Positions 25,388 through 34,272 of a DNA stretch of 64,000 nucleotides are shown piece by piece. The stretch comes from Zeimonas sp964538505 (GTDB taxonomy: Bacteria > Pseudomonadota > Gammaproteobacteria > Burkholderiales > Burkholderiaceae_E). Location: assembly GCA_964538505.1 (NCBI GenBank), contig CAZIDY010000013.1, positions 1 to 64,000 of the forward strand, written 5' to 3'. Position numbers and translations under genes: made by a program. Position 1 is the stretch's first letter; each line of letters opens with the position of its first letter. The notes under the pieces are model-generated. The model had not been told where the DNA came from. It saw nothing but the letters and a program-made list of their open reading frames with translations, and made no database searches.

Positions 25388-25885
25388 TCACCGCAGGTTC
25401 TCGATCGCCTCGCGCCACAGCGCGAGCTTTCGCTCGCGCGACATCGCTGCGTAGGCAGGACTGGTGGAAGGCATCACGCGCGTACGGTAGCCCGCTTCGC
25501 GGAATCGCGGCTCGAAGCGGCCAGCGGCCTTTCCGTTGAACAGCACGGCGCGAAGGCGCGGCGCAATGCGATGCAGCTCGCCGAAGTCGTTCGCCGCCGC
25601 GTCGCGGATCCCGCTGTCGAGGCTCCCCTCGCGGCGACAGGCACCGTAGACATCCCAGATCGCGAGGCCCGCGGCGAGCACCGCTTCGTAACGGCGCTCG
25701 AACGGCCACTCGCGCAGCGGCTCGTCGAGGACTTCGCCGAGGATCGGCCAGAAGAGATTGCGCGGGTGTGCGTAGTAGTGTCCGGCCGCCAGCGACGCCT
25801 CGCCCGGAAAGCTGCCGAGCACGAGCAGCCGCGAATGCGCCGCAACGACCGGGGCGAGGCCGCGCAGCGGCGCGGACTCAGTCAC
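25388..25885 (-). CDS. DNA-deoxyinosine (hypoxanthine) glycosylase, uracil-DNA glycosylase superfamily
   Basis: A 165-residue member of the uracil-DNA glycosylase superfamily resembling the hypoxanthine-DNA glycosylase group: LLVLGSFPGEASLAAGHYYA (about 20-39), HPRNLFWPILGEVL, LAIWDVYGACRREGSLDSGI, and the C-terminal loop VMPSTSPAYA. It would start repair of deaminated adenine in DNA. The GTG start overlaps the htpG stop by 8 bases, so the two are translationally linked. Confidence 0.82.
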   Translation of the reverse strand: MTESAPLRGLAPVVAAHSRLLVLGSFPGEASLAAGHYYAHPRNLFWPILGEVLDEPLREWPFERRYEAVLAAGLAIWDVYGACRREGSLDSGIRDAAANDFGELHRIAPRLRAVLFNGKAAGRFEPRFREAGYRTRVMPSTSPAYAAMSRERKLALWREAIENLR

Positions 25886-27857
25886 CCGTCTTCGACGTGT
25901 CGGCCTTCTCGCCGCCCGTGGCCTCACCGCCCAGCAGCAGTGCATTCATCCGTCGCACGAAACCCGCCGGATCCTCGAGTTGCCCGCCCTCTGCCAGCAT
26001 TGCCTGCTCGAACAGCAGTCGCGACCAGTCATCGATGTGCGCATCGTCTTCGCGCACGCGCGCAAGCAGCGGATGCTCGGGATTGATCTCGAGGATCGGC
26101 CTGCGGTCCGGCGCGTTCTGCCCGGCCTGCTTCAACATCCGCTCCAGATGCGCGCTGATCTCGTGCTCGCCCGACACGAGGCAGGCCGCCGAGTCGGTGA
26201 GTCGGTTCGTCACGCGCACCTCGCTCACCGTATCGCCGAGTGCCGCCTTCATCCGCTCGACGAGCGGCTTCAGCTCCTGCGCGACCTGCTCGGTCACCTT
26301 CTTCTCGGCCTCGTCCTCGAGCCCACCGAGCTCGAGCCCGCCGCGCGCCACCGATGCCAGCTCCTTGCCTTCGAACTCGGTGAGGAACGACAGCAGCCAT
26401 TCGTCGACGCGGTCGGTGAGCAACAGCACCTCGACGCCCTTCTTGCGAAACACTTCGAGATGCGGGCTGTTGCGCGCCGCGGCCGGCGTGTCGGCGGTGA
26501 TGTAGTAGATCTTCTCCTGCCCTTCCTTCATGCGACCGAGATAGTCGACAAGCGACACCGTCTGCGTGTCGTCGTTCGACGCGGTGGTCGCGAAGCGAAG
26601 CAGCTTGACGATGCGATCGCGGTTGTCGAAGTCCTCGCCGACGCCTTCCTTGAGTACCGCGCCGAATTCACGCCAGAAGGTCGCGTAGTCGTCGGACCTG
26701 TTCCCGGCGAGATCCTCGAGCAGCGACAGCACGCGCTTCGTCGACCCCTCGCGGATCATCCGCACGTCGCGGCTTTCCTGCAGGATCTCGCGCGAGACGT
26801 TCAGCGGCAGGTCGTTCGAGTCGATGATGCCGCGCATGAAGCGCAGCCACGCGGGCAGCAGCTGCTCGGCGTCTTCCATGATGAAGACGCGTCGCACGTA
26901 CAGGCGCACGCCGCTGCGTCGGTTGCGATCCCACAGGTCGAAGGGCGCGCGCGACGGAATGTAGAGCAGCGTCGTGTATTCGGTGCGCCCCTCGACGCGC
27001 GCGTGCGTCCACGCGAGCGGGTTCTCGTCGCCGTGCGACAGATGCTGATAGAAGCTGCGGTACTGCTCGTCGTCGATCTCGCTCTTCGAACGCGCCCACA
27101 ACGCGCTCGCCTGGTTCACCGTCTCCCATTCGTCGGTGAGGCGCATCTCCTTCGCGTCGGCGTCCCACTCTTCCTTGCGCATCCGGATCGGCAGGGAGAT
27201 GTGGTCGGAGTAGCGGCGGATGATTCCCTTGAGCTTCCACGGCGACAGCAGATCCTCGAAGCTCGTCGCCTCGGGGTCGGCGACGTCGTCGGTCTCGCCT
27301 GCCGGCGTCTCGCGCAGGTGCAGGATGACGTCGGTACCGCGCGCTTCCTTCTCGACCGTCTCCACCGAGAACTCGCCGGTGCCTTCGGACTCCCAACGCA
27401 CCGCCTGGTCGGCCGACAGCCCGGCACGACGCGAAACGACGGTGACGCGGTCGGCAACGATGAACGCCGAGTAGAAGCCGACGCCGAACTGGCCGATCAA
27501 TTGCGCATCGCGCGCCTGGTCGCCGGAAAGGTTGCCGAAGAACTCGCGCGTGCCCGAGCGAGCGATGGTGCCGAGGTGCTCGACGGCCTCGTCGCGCGAC
27601 AGGCCGATGCCGTTGTCGGAGATCGTCAGCGTACGTGCCTTCGGATCGACGTCGATGCGGATCTGCAACTCGTCGCCGCCCTCGAGCAGCGCCGGCTCGT
27701 TCAATGCCTCGAAGCGCAGCCGGTCGCAGGCGTCGGAGGCGTTCGAGATCAGCTCGCGCAGGAAGATCTCGCGATTGCTGTACAGCGAGTGGATCATGAG
27801 GTTCAGCAGCTTGCTGACCTCGGTCTGGAATCCCAGTGTCTGCTTGGTGTCGCTCAT
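25878..27857 (-). CDS. htpG: molecular chaperone HtpG (Hsp90)
   Basis: Bacterial Hsp90, 659 residues. The N-terminal GHKL ATPase has LRELISNASDACDRLR (about residue 33), DNGIGLSRDEAVEHLGTIA and GQFGVGFYSAFIVAD. The middle domain contains RRVFIMEDAEQLLPAWLRFM and LPLNVSREILQ, and the C-terminal dimerisation domain follows. The start is the ATG at 27857, giving MSDTKQTLGFQTEVSKLLNL. The longer open frame upstream lacks a ribosome site. It lies 111 bases downstream of parC. Confidence 0.96.
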   Translation of the reverse strand: MSDTKQTLGFQTEVSKLLNLMIHSLYSNREIFLRELISNASDACDRLRFEALNEPALLEGGDELQIRIDVDPKARTLTISDNGIGLSRDEAVEHLGTIARSGTREFFGNLSGDQARDAQLIGQFGVGFYSAFIVADRVTVVSRRAGLSADQAVRWESEGTGEFSVETVEKEARGTDVILHLRETPAGETDDVADPEATSFEDLLSPWKLKGIIRRYSDHISLPIRMRKEEWDADAKEMRLTDEWETVNQASALWARSKSEIDDEQYRSFYQHLSHGDENPLAWTHARVEGRTEYTTLLYIPSRAPFDLWDRNRRSGVRLYVRRVFIMEDAEQLLPAWLRFMRGIIDSNDLPLNVSREILQESRDVRMIREGSTKRVLSLLEDLAGNRSDDYATFWREFGAVLKEGVGEDFDNRDRIVKLLRFATTASNDDTQTVSLVDYLGRMKEGQEKIYYITADTPAAARNSPHLEVFRKKGVEVLLLTDRVDEWLLSFLTEFEGKELASVARGGLELGGLEDEAEKKVTEQVAQELKPLVERMKAALGDTVSEVRVTNRLTDSAACLVSGEHEISAHLERMLKQAGQNAPDRRPILEINPEHPLLARVREDDAHIDDWSRLLFEQAMLAEGGQLEDPAGFVRRMNALLLGGEATGGEKADTSKTGD

Positions 27858-27968
27858 CGGAATCGGAAGTCGGAAACGAATGGAACGGAGCGTTGCGCGG
27901 TGCGGGGTAATCCGGTACCGGTGGTACTCGCGCCGCACGCACTCAGATCGGGGCAGGCACGGCCGCTT

Positions 27969-30296
27969 TCAAGGGGCCGGTGGCGTCGGCAGCGACAGCG
28001 TCGCCGCCGAGATGCGCGGCTCGAGGAACCGTCCCTTGCGCGCGCGGGTTCCGCGCCAGCCTTCGAGCGCCGAAGCCGACAGCACCCGGTCGATGGGCCT
28101 GCTGCCGCGTCCGGTGCCCTGCACGCGAACCCCTTCGCCACCGAAGACGATCGCCTGCTGCATCGGATCGGACGCATCGACCTTCAGCAACGTTACCCCA
28201 CGCCCGCCGTTGCGCAGCACCTTCACGTCGTCGAGATCGAAAACCAGCGCATGCCCCGCGCGCGAGATGCACAGCACGCGATCCATGCCCGGCCCGAACA
28301 GCGCAGGCCGCGCCGGCGCGTCGCCCTCCTCGACCGAAACGAAGCTCTTGCCCTGGCGCGTGCGCCCGACGAGGTCGCCCGCCTGGCAGAGCAGCCCGTA
28401 GCCGCCGCGCGTCGACAGCAGCACGCCGGTGTCGGCGCTCGCCGCGAACACGTGCTCGATGCGCGCGCCCGGCTCGAGCTCGACGAAGCTCGTCACCGGC
28501 GCGCCGTCGCCGCGCGCCGACGGCAGCTGCGAGACCGCCACCGTGTAGGCGCGCCCGGTGGTGTCGATCGCGTACAGGTTGTCGGTGGTCATCACCTCGA
28601 AGGCGCCGTAGAACGCGTCTCCGCTCTTGAAGCCCGCCTGCGTCGCGTCGTGGCCGTGGCCCTGGCGCGCACGCACCCAGCCACGCTGCGAGACGATCAC
28701 CGTGACCGGCTCCTCGGGCACGCGCACTTCGAGCGTCGTGCGTTGGGCGGCCTCGATCAGCGTCCGTCGATCGTCGCCGTACTGCTTCGCGTCGGACTCG
28801 ATCTCCTGGATCACCTGCCGGCGCATCTTCGCAGGGCTCTCCAGCAGCGTCTCGAGCCTGCCCTTTTCGTCGCGCAGCGACGCAAGCTCCTTCTCGATGC
28901 GGATCGCCTCGAGCCGCGCGAGTTGTCGCAGCCGGATCTCGAGGATGTCCTCGGCCTGGCGATCGGTGAGCCCGAAGGCGTCGATCAGCGCCGGCTTCGG
29001 CTCGTCGGACTCTCGAATGATCCGGATCACCTCGTCGATGCGCAGCAGCACGAGCTGGCGCCCTTCGAGGATGTGGATGCGATCGTCGACCTGCGCGAGC
29101 CGGTGGCGGCTGCGCCGCGTGACGGTGTCGACGCGGAATTCGAACCACTCGGCGAGGATCGTCTTCAGGTTCTTCTGCCGCGGACGGCCGTCGAGCCCGA
29201 TCGTGACGAGGTTCATCGACACGCCGGTCTCGAGACTCGTATGTGCGCGCAGCACGCGCAACAGCTCGTCGGAGTCGATCTTCGAGGTCTTCGGCTCGAA
29301 GACGAGCCGTACCGGCGCTTCCTTGCCCGACTCGTCGCGCACCGCGTCGAGCACCGCGAGCACCGACTGCTTCAGCTGCAGTTGCTCGGCGCTGAGCGAC
29401 TTCTTGCCGGTACGCACTTTCGGATTCGTGAGCTCCTCGATCTCCTCGAGGACCTTCTGCGCCGAAACACCCTGCGGCAGCTCGGTGACGACGAGTTGCC
29501 ACTGCCCGCGCGCGAGCTCCTCGATCACATGTCGCCCGCGCATCTTGATCGAGCCGCGTCCCGACTCGTAGATCTCGCGGATGTCCTCGGGTGACGAAAT
29601 GATCTGTCCGCCGCCGGGGAAATCGGGCCCGGGAACGATCTGCGCCAGCGCCGCCGAGTCGATCTCCGGATTCTTCAGCACCGCCACCGCGGCAGCGGCG
29701 ACTTCGCGCAGGTTGTGCGGCGGAATCTCGGTCGCCATGCCCACCGCAATGCCCGAGGCACCGTTGAGCAGCAGCATGGGCAGCCGCGCGGGCAGCAGGC
29801 GCGGCTCCTTCGTCGAGCCGTCGTAGTTCGCGATGAAGTCGACCGTTCCCTGGTCGATCTCGTCGAGCAGCAGCCGCGCGTAGGGGGTGAGACGCGCCTC
29901 GGTATAGCGCATCGCCGCCGCCGAGTCGCCGTCGCGCGAGCCGAAGTTGCCGTGCCCGTCGATCAGCGGATAGCGCAGCGTGAACGACTGCGCCATGCGC
30001 ACGAGCGCGTCGTAGGCAGCGACGTCGCCGTGCGGATGGAACTTGCCGAGCACATCGCCGACGACGCGCGCCGACTTCACCGGCTTCGCGCCGGGGCCGA
30101 GGCCCATCTCGTTCATCGCGTACAGGATGCGACGCTGCACCGGCTTCTGGCCGTCGCAGACGTGCGGCAACGCGCGCCCCTTGACGACGGAGACCGCGTA
30201 ATCGAGGTAGGCGCGCTCGGCGTACCGCGCAAGCGTCAGCGCCTCGTCACCGTCGTCTTCACCCTCGCGAATCGGAAGTTCGATCTGATCGTTCAT
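27969..30296 (-). CDS. parC: DNA topoisomerase IV subunit A
   Basis: Catalytic subunit that cuts and rejoins DNA to unlink daughter chromosomes. A 775-residue protein with the quinolone-resistance region GKFHPHGDVAAYDALVRMAQ (about 83-102) and the active-site Tyr in AAMRYTEARL (about residue 130). GMATEIPPHNLREV and a long coiled-coil region follow (about 370-490). The C-terminal beta-pinwheel is shorter than in GyrA and lacks the GyrA box, which favours ParC. The start ATG immediately follows the parE stop. Confidence 0.95.
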   Translation of the reverse strand: MNDQIELPIREGEDDGDEALTLARYAERAYLDYAVSVVKGRALPHVCDGQKPVQRRILYAMNEMGLGPGAKPVKSARVVGDVLGKFHPHGDVAAYDALVRMAQSFTLRYPLIDGHGNFGSRDGDSAAAMRYTEARLTPYARLLLDEIDQGTVDFIANYDGSTKEPRLLPARLPMLLLNGASGIAVGMATEIPPHNLREVAAAAVAVLKNPEIDSAALAQIVPGPDFPGGGQIISSPEDIREIYESGRGSIKMRGRHVIEELARGQWQLVVTELPQGVSAQKVLEEIEELTNPKVRTGKKSLSAEQLQLKQSVLAVLDAVRDESGKEAPVRLVFEPKTSKIDSDELLRVLRAHTSLETGVSMNLVTIGLDGRPRQKNLKTILAEWFEFRVDTVTRRSRHRLAQVDDRIHILEGRQLVLLRIDEVIRIIRESDEPKPALIDAFGLTDRQAEDILEIRLRQLARLEAIRIEKELASLRDEKGRLETLLESPAKMRRQVIQEIESDAKQYGDDRRTLIEAAQRTTLEVRVPEEPVTVIVSQRGWVRARQGHGHDATQAGFKSGDAFYGAFEVMTTDNLYAIDTTGRAYTVAVSQLPSARGDGAPVTSFVELEPGARIEHVFAASADTGVLLSTRGGYGLLCQAGDLVGRTRQGKSFVSVEEGDAPARPALFGPGMDRVLCISRAGHALVFDLDDVKVLRNGGRGVTLLKVDASDPMQQAIVFGGEGVRVQGTGRGSRPIDRVLSASALEGWRGTRARKGRFLEPRISAATLSLPTPPAP

Positions 30297-32276
30297 TCAG
30301 ATGTCGACCTCGGCCTCGTTGCCGCGCTCCTCGAGCCATGCACGGCGCGCCGAAGCCTCGCCCTTGCCCATCAGCATCGTGAAACGCTGCTCGGTATGCG
30401 CGAGATCGAGATCGCCGAGCCGCACCTGCAGCATGCGGCGTGTGTCGGGATTCATCGTCGTCTCCCACAGCTGCCCGGCGTTCATCTCGCCCAGGCCCTT
30501 GAAGCGCGAGATCGACCAGCTGCCTTCGCGCACGCCTTCCTTGCGCAGCTTGTCCTCGACGCGCTGCAGCTCTTCCTCGTCGAGGCAATAGAGCTTGCGC
30601 ATCGGCCGCTTGCCCGCGGCGGGCACGTCGACGCGGAACAGCGGCGGACGCGCGACGTAGACGTGGCCCTGCTCGATCAGCTTCGGGAAATGCCGGAAGA
30701 AGAGCGTCAGCAGCAGCACCTGGATGTGCGCGCCGTCGACGTCGGCATCCGACAGGATGCAGATACGTCCGTAGCGCAGCCCGGAGAGGTCGGGATCGTC
30801 ACGCATCGAATGCGGGTCGACGCCGATCGCCACCGCGATGTCGTGGATCTCGTTGTTCGCGAACAGGCGATCGCGCTCGGTCTCCCAGGTGTTCAACACC
30901 TTGCCGCGCAGCGGCAGGATTGCCTGGAACTCCTTGTCGCGGCCCATCTTCGCGGAGCCGCCGGCAGAGTCGCCCTCGACGAGAAAGATCTCGTTGCGGC
31001 CGATGTCCTCCGATTCGCAGTCGGTGAGCTTGCCCGGCAACACTGCGACGCCCGAGCCCTTCTTCTTGCCGACCTTCTGCGCGGCGCGACTGCGCGCCTG
31101 CGCCTGCCGGATGACGAGCTCGGCGAGCTTGCGGCCGTGCTCGACGTGATGGTTCAGCCACAGCTCGAGCTGCGGACGCACCAGCGACGAGACGAGCCGC
31201 ACCGCGTCGCGCGAGTTCAGCCGCTCCTTGATCTGCCCCTGGAACTGCGGATCGAGCACCTTCGTCGACAGCACCCAGCTCGCGCGCGCAGCAACGTCCT
31301 CGGCGAGCAGCTTGACGCCCTTCGGCTGCAAGCCGTGCAGCTCGACGAATCCCTTCACGGCAGCGAAGAGCCCTTCGCGCAGGCCCGCCTCGTGGGTGCC
31401 GCCGGCAGTGGTCGGGATCAGGTTCACGTACGACTCGCGCAGCAGCGGGCCTTCCTCGGTCCACGCGACGACCCACTGCGCACCCTCGCCTTCGGCGAAG
31501 CTGTCGTGGCCGGCGCCCACCGACTCGTCGCCCTCGAAAAGCGGAATGATCGGCGGCGAGTCGGACAGCTGCGCGAGGCTCTCGGAAAGATAGCCGCGCA
31601 GCCCTTCGTCGTAGCGCCAGCTCTGCGTGCGGGCACTCTTCTCCTCGACCAGCGTGACCTTCACGCCGGGCAGCAGCACCGCCTTCGAGCGCAGCAGATG
31701 CACGAGCTCGGCGTGCGGGATCGTCAGCGAATCGAAGTACTTCGCATCGGGCCACATGCGCACCAGGGTGCCGCTGCGCCGGTCACCGCGCTCCGGCACC
31801 GTCGAGCGCAGCGGCTCGGCCACCTCGCCGCCCGCGAACGAGATCCGGTGCACCTTGCCTTCACGCCAGACGGTGACCTCGAAGCGCTTCGACAGCGCGT
31901 TCGACACCGAGACGCCGACGCCGTGCAGCCCGCCCGAGAAGCTGTACGCACCGCCGTGCGCCTTGTCGAACTTGCCGCCTGCATGCAGACGCGTGAAGAC
32001 GATTTCGACGACCGGCACCTGCTCTTCCGGATGCTTGCCGACCGGAATGCCGCGGCCGTCGTCGTCGACACCGACGCTGCCGTCCGCATGCAGCGTGACG
32101 ACGATTTCCTTGCAGAACCCGGCGAGCGCCTCGTCGGCGGCGTTGTCGAGCGCCTCCTGCACGATGTGCAGCGGGCTCTCGGTGCGCGTGTACATACCGG
32201 GGCGCTGGCGCACCGGCTCGAGACCTTTCAGGACACGGATCGAAGCTTCGCTGTACTCGTTGCGACGGGCTGCCAT
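30297..32276 (-). CDS. parE: DNA topoisomerase IV subunit B
   Basis: ATPase subunit, 659 residues: GHKL domain with EALDNAADEALAGFCKEI (about 39-56), DDGRGIPVGKHPEE and GLHGVGVSVSNAL (about 115), and the TOPRIM domain with EIFLVEGDSAGGSAKMGRDK (about 417) and the metal Asp pair in ILSDADVDGAHIQ. The C-terminus ends in ERFTMLMGKGEASARRAWLE. It is followed without spacing by parC and forms an operon with it. No clear ribosome site is seen before the ATG. Confidence 0.95.
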   Translation of the reverse strand: MAARRNEYSEASIRVLKGLEPVRQRPGMYTRTESPLHIVQEALDNAADEALAGFCKEIVVTLHADGSVGVDDDGRGIPVGKHPEEQVPVVEIVFTRLHAGGKFDKAHGGAYSFSGGLHGVGVSVSNALSKRFEVTVWREGKVHRISFAGGEVAEPLRSTVPERGDRRSGTLVRMWPDAKYFDSLTIPHAELVHLLRSKAVLLPGVKVTLVEEKSARTQSWRYDEGLRGYLSESLAQLSDSPPIIPLFEGDESVGAGHDSFAEGEGAQWVVAWTEEGPLLRESYVNLIPTTAGGTHEAGLREGLFAAVKGFVELHGLQPKGVKLLAEDVAARASWVLSTKVLDPQFQGQIKERLNSRDAVRLVSSLVRPQLELWLNHHVEHGRKLAELVIRQAQARSRAAQKVGKKKGSGVAVLPGKLTDCESEDIGRNEIFLVEGDSAGGSAKMGRDKEFQAILPLRGKVLNTWETERDRLFANNEIHDIAVAIGVDPHSMRDDPDLSGLRYGRICILSDADVDGAHIQVLLLTLFFRHFPKLIEQGHVYVARPPLFRVDVPAAGKRPMRKLYCLDEEELQRVEDKLRKEGVREGSWSISRFKGLGEMNAGQLWETTMNPDTRRMLQVRLGDLDLAHTEQRFTMLMGKGEASARRAWLEERGNEAEVDI

Positions 32277-32308
32277 GCTGCGGGAGGTGACGAAAAAACG
32301 GGAGGTGC

Positions 32309-32461
32309 TCAGCGCCCGATCGGAATGCCGCAGGCCTGCAGGATCGAAGCGAAGCTCACGACCAGGTTCGGGTCGTTATAGGAGAGGAAAGACCAGACGA
32401 GGACGAAGCCGAGCACCACGAGCCCCGCGAATACGAGCGCGTAACGGGTAATTCGGTTCAT
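32309..32461 (-). CDS. small membrane protein upstream of parE
   Basis: A 50-codon ORF: MNRITRYALVFAGLVVLGFV, then LVWSFLSYNDPNLVVSFASI and LQACGIPIGR. Residues 8-27 form one strong membrane helix after a basic start, so the N-terminus is probably inside. Composition is unlike a random shadow frame. It stops 32 bases before parE and is divergent from the Cys/Met gene. No clear Shine-Dalgarno site. No family recognised. Confidence 0.5.
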   Translation of the reverse strand: MNRITRYALVFAGLVVLGFVLVWSFLSYNDPNLVVSFASILQACGIPIGR

Positions 32462-32463
32462 GC

Positions 32464-32477
32464 GATGATCGATCATC
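32464..32477. promoter_or_regulatory. 14-bp perfect palindrome GATGATCGATCATC
   Basis: The palindrome occupies the 56-base gap between the divergent small membrane ORF and the Cys/Met PLP enzyme gene, two bases from the former's ATG. It could be a dimeric repressor site. It also contains two GATC-type tetramers. No regulator gene is adjacent. Confidence 0.4.
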
Positions 32478-32517
32478 CCCGTCATTCTACCGGCCGCCCG
32501 TCGGGCGCCCGCCGTCG

Positions 32518-33702
32518 ATGTCCGATCCGCACTCCTCCGACCGTCCCGATACGCTGGTCGTGCACGGCGACCGCGCCGCCGACGCCTTCGATCCCGAACT
32601 CGCTCCCCCGGTGCACATGTCGGTCACCTGGTCGGCGCGCGACGCCGTCGAGTTCGCCGACCTGGCGACCGGCGTTCGCCCCCAGCACTTCTACACGCGC
32701 TACGGCAATCCGACGCACGCTCGCGTCGCAAGTCTGATCGCGCAGCTCGAGGGCGGCGAAGGCGCGCTGATGACGGCGAGCGGAATGGGCGCCGTCTCGG
32801 CGGTGCTGGTCGGGCTGCTCGGCGCCGGCGATCGCGTTGTCGCCCAGACGAGCCACTACATGGGCAGCACCCAGTGGTTCACCGAACTGCTGCCGCGCTT
32901 CGGCGTCGAGGTAGAGCGCGTCGACCAGACCGATACCTCGGCGATGATCGCGGCGATCCGTCGCGGCGCGAAGCTCGCGATGCTCGAAACGCCGTCGAAC
33001 CCCACGATGGCACTCACCGACCTGCGCGCCGTCACCGAAGCGGCACGCACCTGTGGCACGATCACCGTCGCCGACAACACCTTCGCGACGCCGCTGAACC
33101 AGCAGCCGCTCGCGCTCGGCGTCGACGTCGTCGTGCACAGCGCGACGAAGTATCTCGGCGGCCACCACGACCTGATCGCGGGCGTCGTCGTTTCGCGCGA
33201 CGAGATCCTCGAACGGATCTGGCGCGGCACGATCGCGCTCGGCGCAACGCTCGGCGCCTTCGATGCGTGGCTGCTGCTGCGCGGGCTGCGAACGCTCGCA
33301 CTGCGCGTAGCGCGCGCGAACGACAACGCGATGCAGGTCGCGCGTTTCCTCGATGCGCATACTGCCGTCGAAGCCGTCCACTACCCCGGCCTCGAAAGTC
33401 ATCCGCAGCACGCGCTCGCACGCACGCAGATGCGCGGCTTCGGCGGCGTGCTGTCGGTGCGCATCGCCGGCGACTACGCGCGCACCTCGCGCTTCGTCTC
33501 GAAGCTCGCGCGCTTCACGCATGCAGTGAGCCTCGGCGGCATCGAATCGCTCGCCGTGCACGCCGCCGCGATGGTCGCCGGAACGCTGAGCGAAGAGCAG
33601 ATGCGCGCCGCCGGCATCGCGCCCAACCTCGTTCGCCTCGCCTGCGGCATCGAGGCGGCCGACGATCTGATCGAGGATCTGGAGCAGGCGCTTCGCGACT
33701 GA
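32518..33702 (+). CDS. Cys/Met metabolism PLP-dependent lyase or synthase (cystathionine family)
   Basis: A 394-residue fold-type I PLP enzyme of the cystathionine beta-lyase/gamma-synthase/methionine gamma-lyase family. Seen: YTRYGNPTHARVASLIAQLE (about 60-79), the SGMGAVSAVL loop, ETPSNPTMALTD, and the PLP-binding Lys in VVHSATKYLGGHHDLIAGVV (about 204-223). Substrate residues do not clearly separate beta-lyase from gamma-synthase, so no symbol is given. It ends directly at a repeat arm (33702). Confidence 0.87.
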   Translation: MSDPHSSDRPDTLVVHGDRAADAFDPELAPPVHMSVTWSARDAVEFADLATGVRPQHFYTRYGNPTHARVASLIAQLEGGEGALMTASGMGAVSAVLVGLLGAGDRVVAQTSHYMGSTQWFTELLPRFGVEVERVDQTDTSAMIAAIRRGAKLAMLETPSNPTMALTDLRAVTEAARTCGTITVADNTFATPLNQQPLALGVDVVVHSATKYLGGHHDLIAGVVVSRDEILERIWRGTIALGATLGAFDAWLLLRGLRTLALRVARANDNAMQVARFLDAHTAVEAVHYPGLESHPQHALARTQMRGFGGVLSVRIAGDYARTSRFVSKLARFTHAVSLGGIESLAVHAAAMVAGTLSEEQMRAAGIAPNLVRLACGIEAADDLIEDLEQALRD

Positions 33703-33727
33703 AAAACCGGGGTCAGACCACGATTTT
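33702..33727 (+). repeat. left arm of GGGGTCAGACC repeat
   Basis: AAAACCGGGGTCAGACCACG followed by ATTTT begins on the last base of the Cys/Met enzyme stop codon. It matches the left half of the palindrome at 59522-59578 and, inverted, the copy at 34250-34272. Repeats of this look are common near REP-type elements in betaproteobacteria (recollection). No transposase is present in the window. Confidence 0.65.
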
Positions 33728-33755
33728 CACGGTGCTACAAGCCCCCGGAGCAGCA

Positions 33756-33984
33756 ATGGACTGGAGACCGCATATCACGGCAAACCACGAGATCATGCAC
33801 GGAGCCGTGTGCTTCCGGGGAACGCGCATTCCCGTGTCTGTCGTGCTCGATAACCCGGCGGCCGGCGAGACAGCGGAACGTATCCTCGAGCAATATCCCA
33901 CGCTGAAGCCCGAGCATATCCCTGCAGGCGATCGCATACGCCGCTGATCTCGCACGCGAGCGCGTCGTACCTTTCCCGACGTAA
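33756..33984 (+). pseudogene. DUF433 antitoxin gene, frameshifted near its end
   Basis: From ATG 33756 (GGAG upstream) the frame gives MDWRPHITANHEIMHGAVCF, RGTRIPVSVVLDNPAAGETA and ERILEQYPTLKPEHIP, a good DUF433 (VapB45-like) antitoxin. It then runs off to a premature stop at 33947. Reading one base later from about 33930 restores the family's ending (AIAYAADLARERVVPFPT, stop 33982-33984). A single extra G in CCTGCAGGCG explains the break. The partner toxin follows and is also decayed. Confidence 0.7.
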
Positions 33985-33993
33985 CGGGCCCGG

Positions 33994-34235
33994 ATGAGCC
34001 TACGGTTCAAGTTGGACGAAACGGCGCCGGTCCGAGCGCAGACGCTACCGCATCAGAACGCTGCGAAAGGCAGCACTTTCAGCCGCTGAAGCAGTTGCCA
34101 GACTGGAAACGCAGTGTTTCGCAGCAAAACGGCGCGCGAGCATCTCGAGAGAGTGCCGACGATCAGCTATTTGGAGTTGCTGAAAAACGCCTATGGATTG
34201 TCGAACGTGATCGCGTGCAGATCCGAGACGAGTGA
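33994..34235 (+). pseudogene. DUF5615 PIN-like toxin remnant
   Basis: Starts like a DUF5615 toxin (MSLRFKLDETAPVRA; intact members read RFKLDENLP) and ends like one (LWIVERDRVQIRDE, stop 34233-34235). The central part, with the remaining catalytic acids, is largely missing and the two ends are in different frames. DUF433 and DUF5615 are a known toxin-antitoxin pair. The remnant ends 15 bases before the right repeat arm, so the whole module fits between the arms. Confidence 0.6.
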
Positions 34236-34249
34236 CAGGTTCACTCTCT

Positions 34250-34272
34250 AAACCGTGATCTGACCCCGGTTC
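34250..34272 (-). repeat. right arm of GGGGTCAGACC repeat
   Basis: AAACCGTGATCTGACCCCGG then TT. It is the inverted counterpart of 33702-33727 with two differences in the shared core, and it touches the kup stop codon (34273-34275). It corresponds to the right half of the full palindrome at 59.5 kb. Confidence 0.65.

Noticed and set aside
25980..29594. A 1204-codon open frame opposite htpG and parC
   Set aside because: Antisense shadow; both minus-strand genes carry full family motifs.
29715..32381. An 888-codon open frame opposite parC and parE
   Set aside because: Antisense shadow of two conserved genes.
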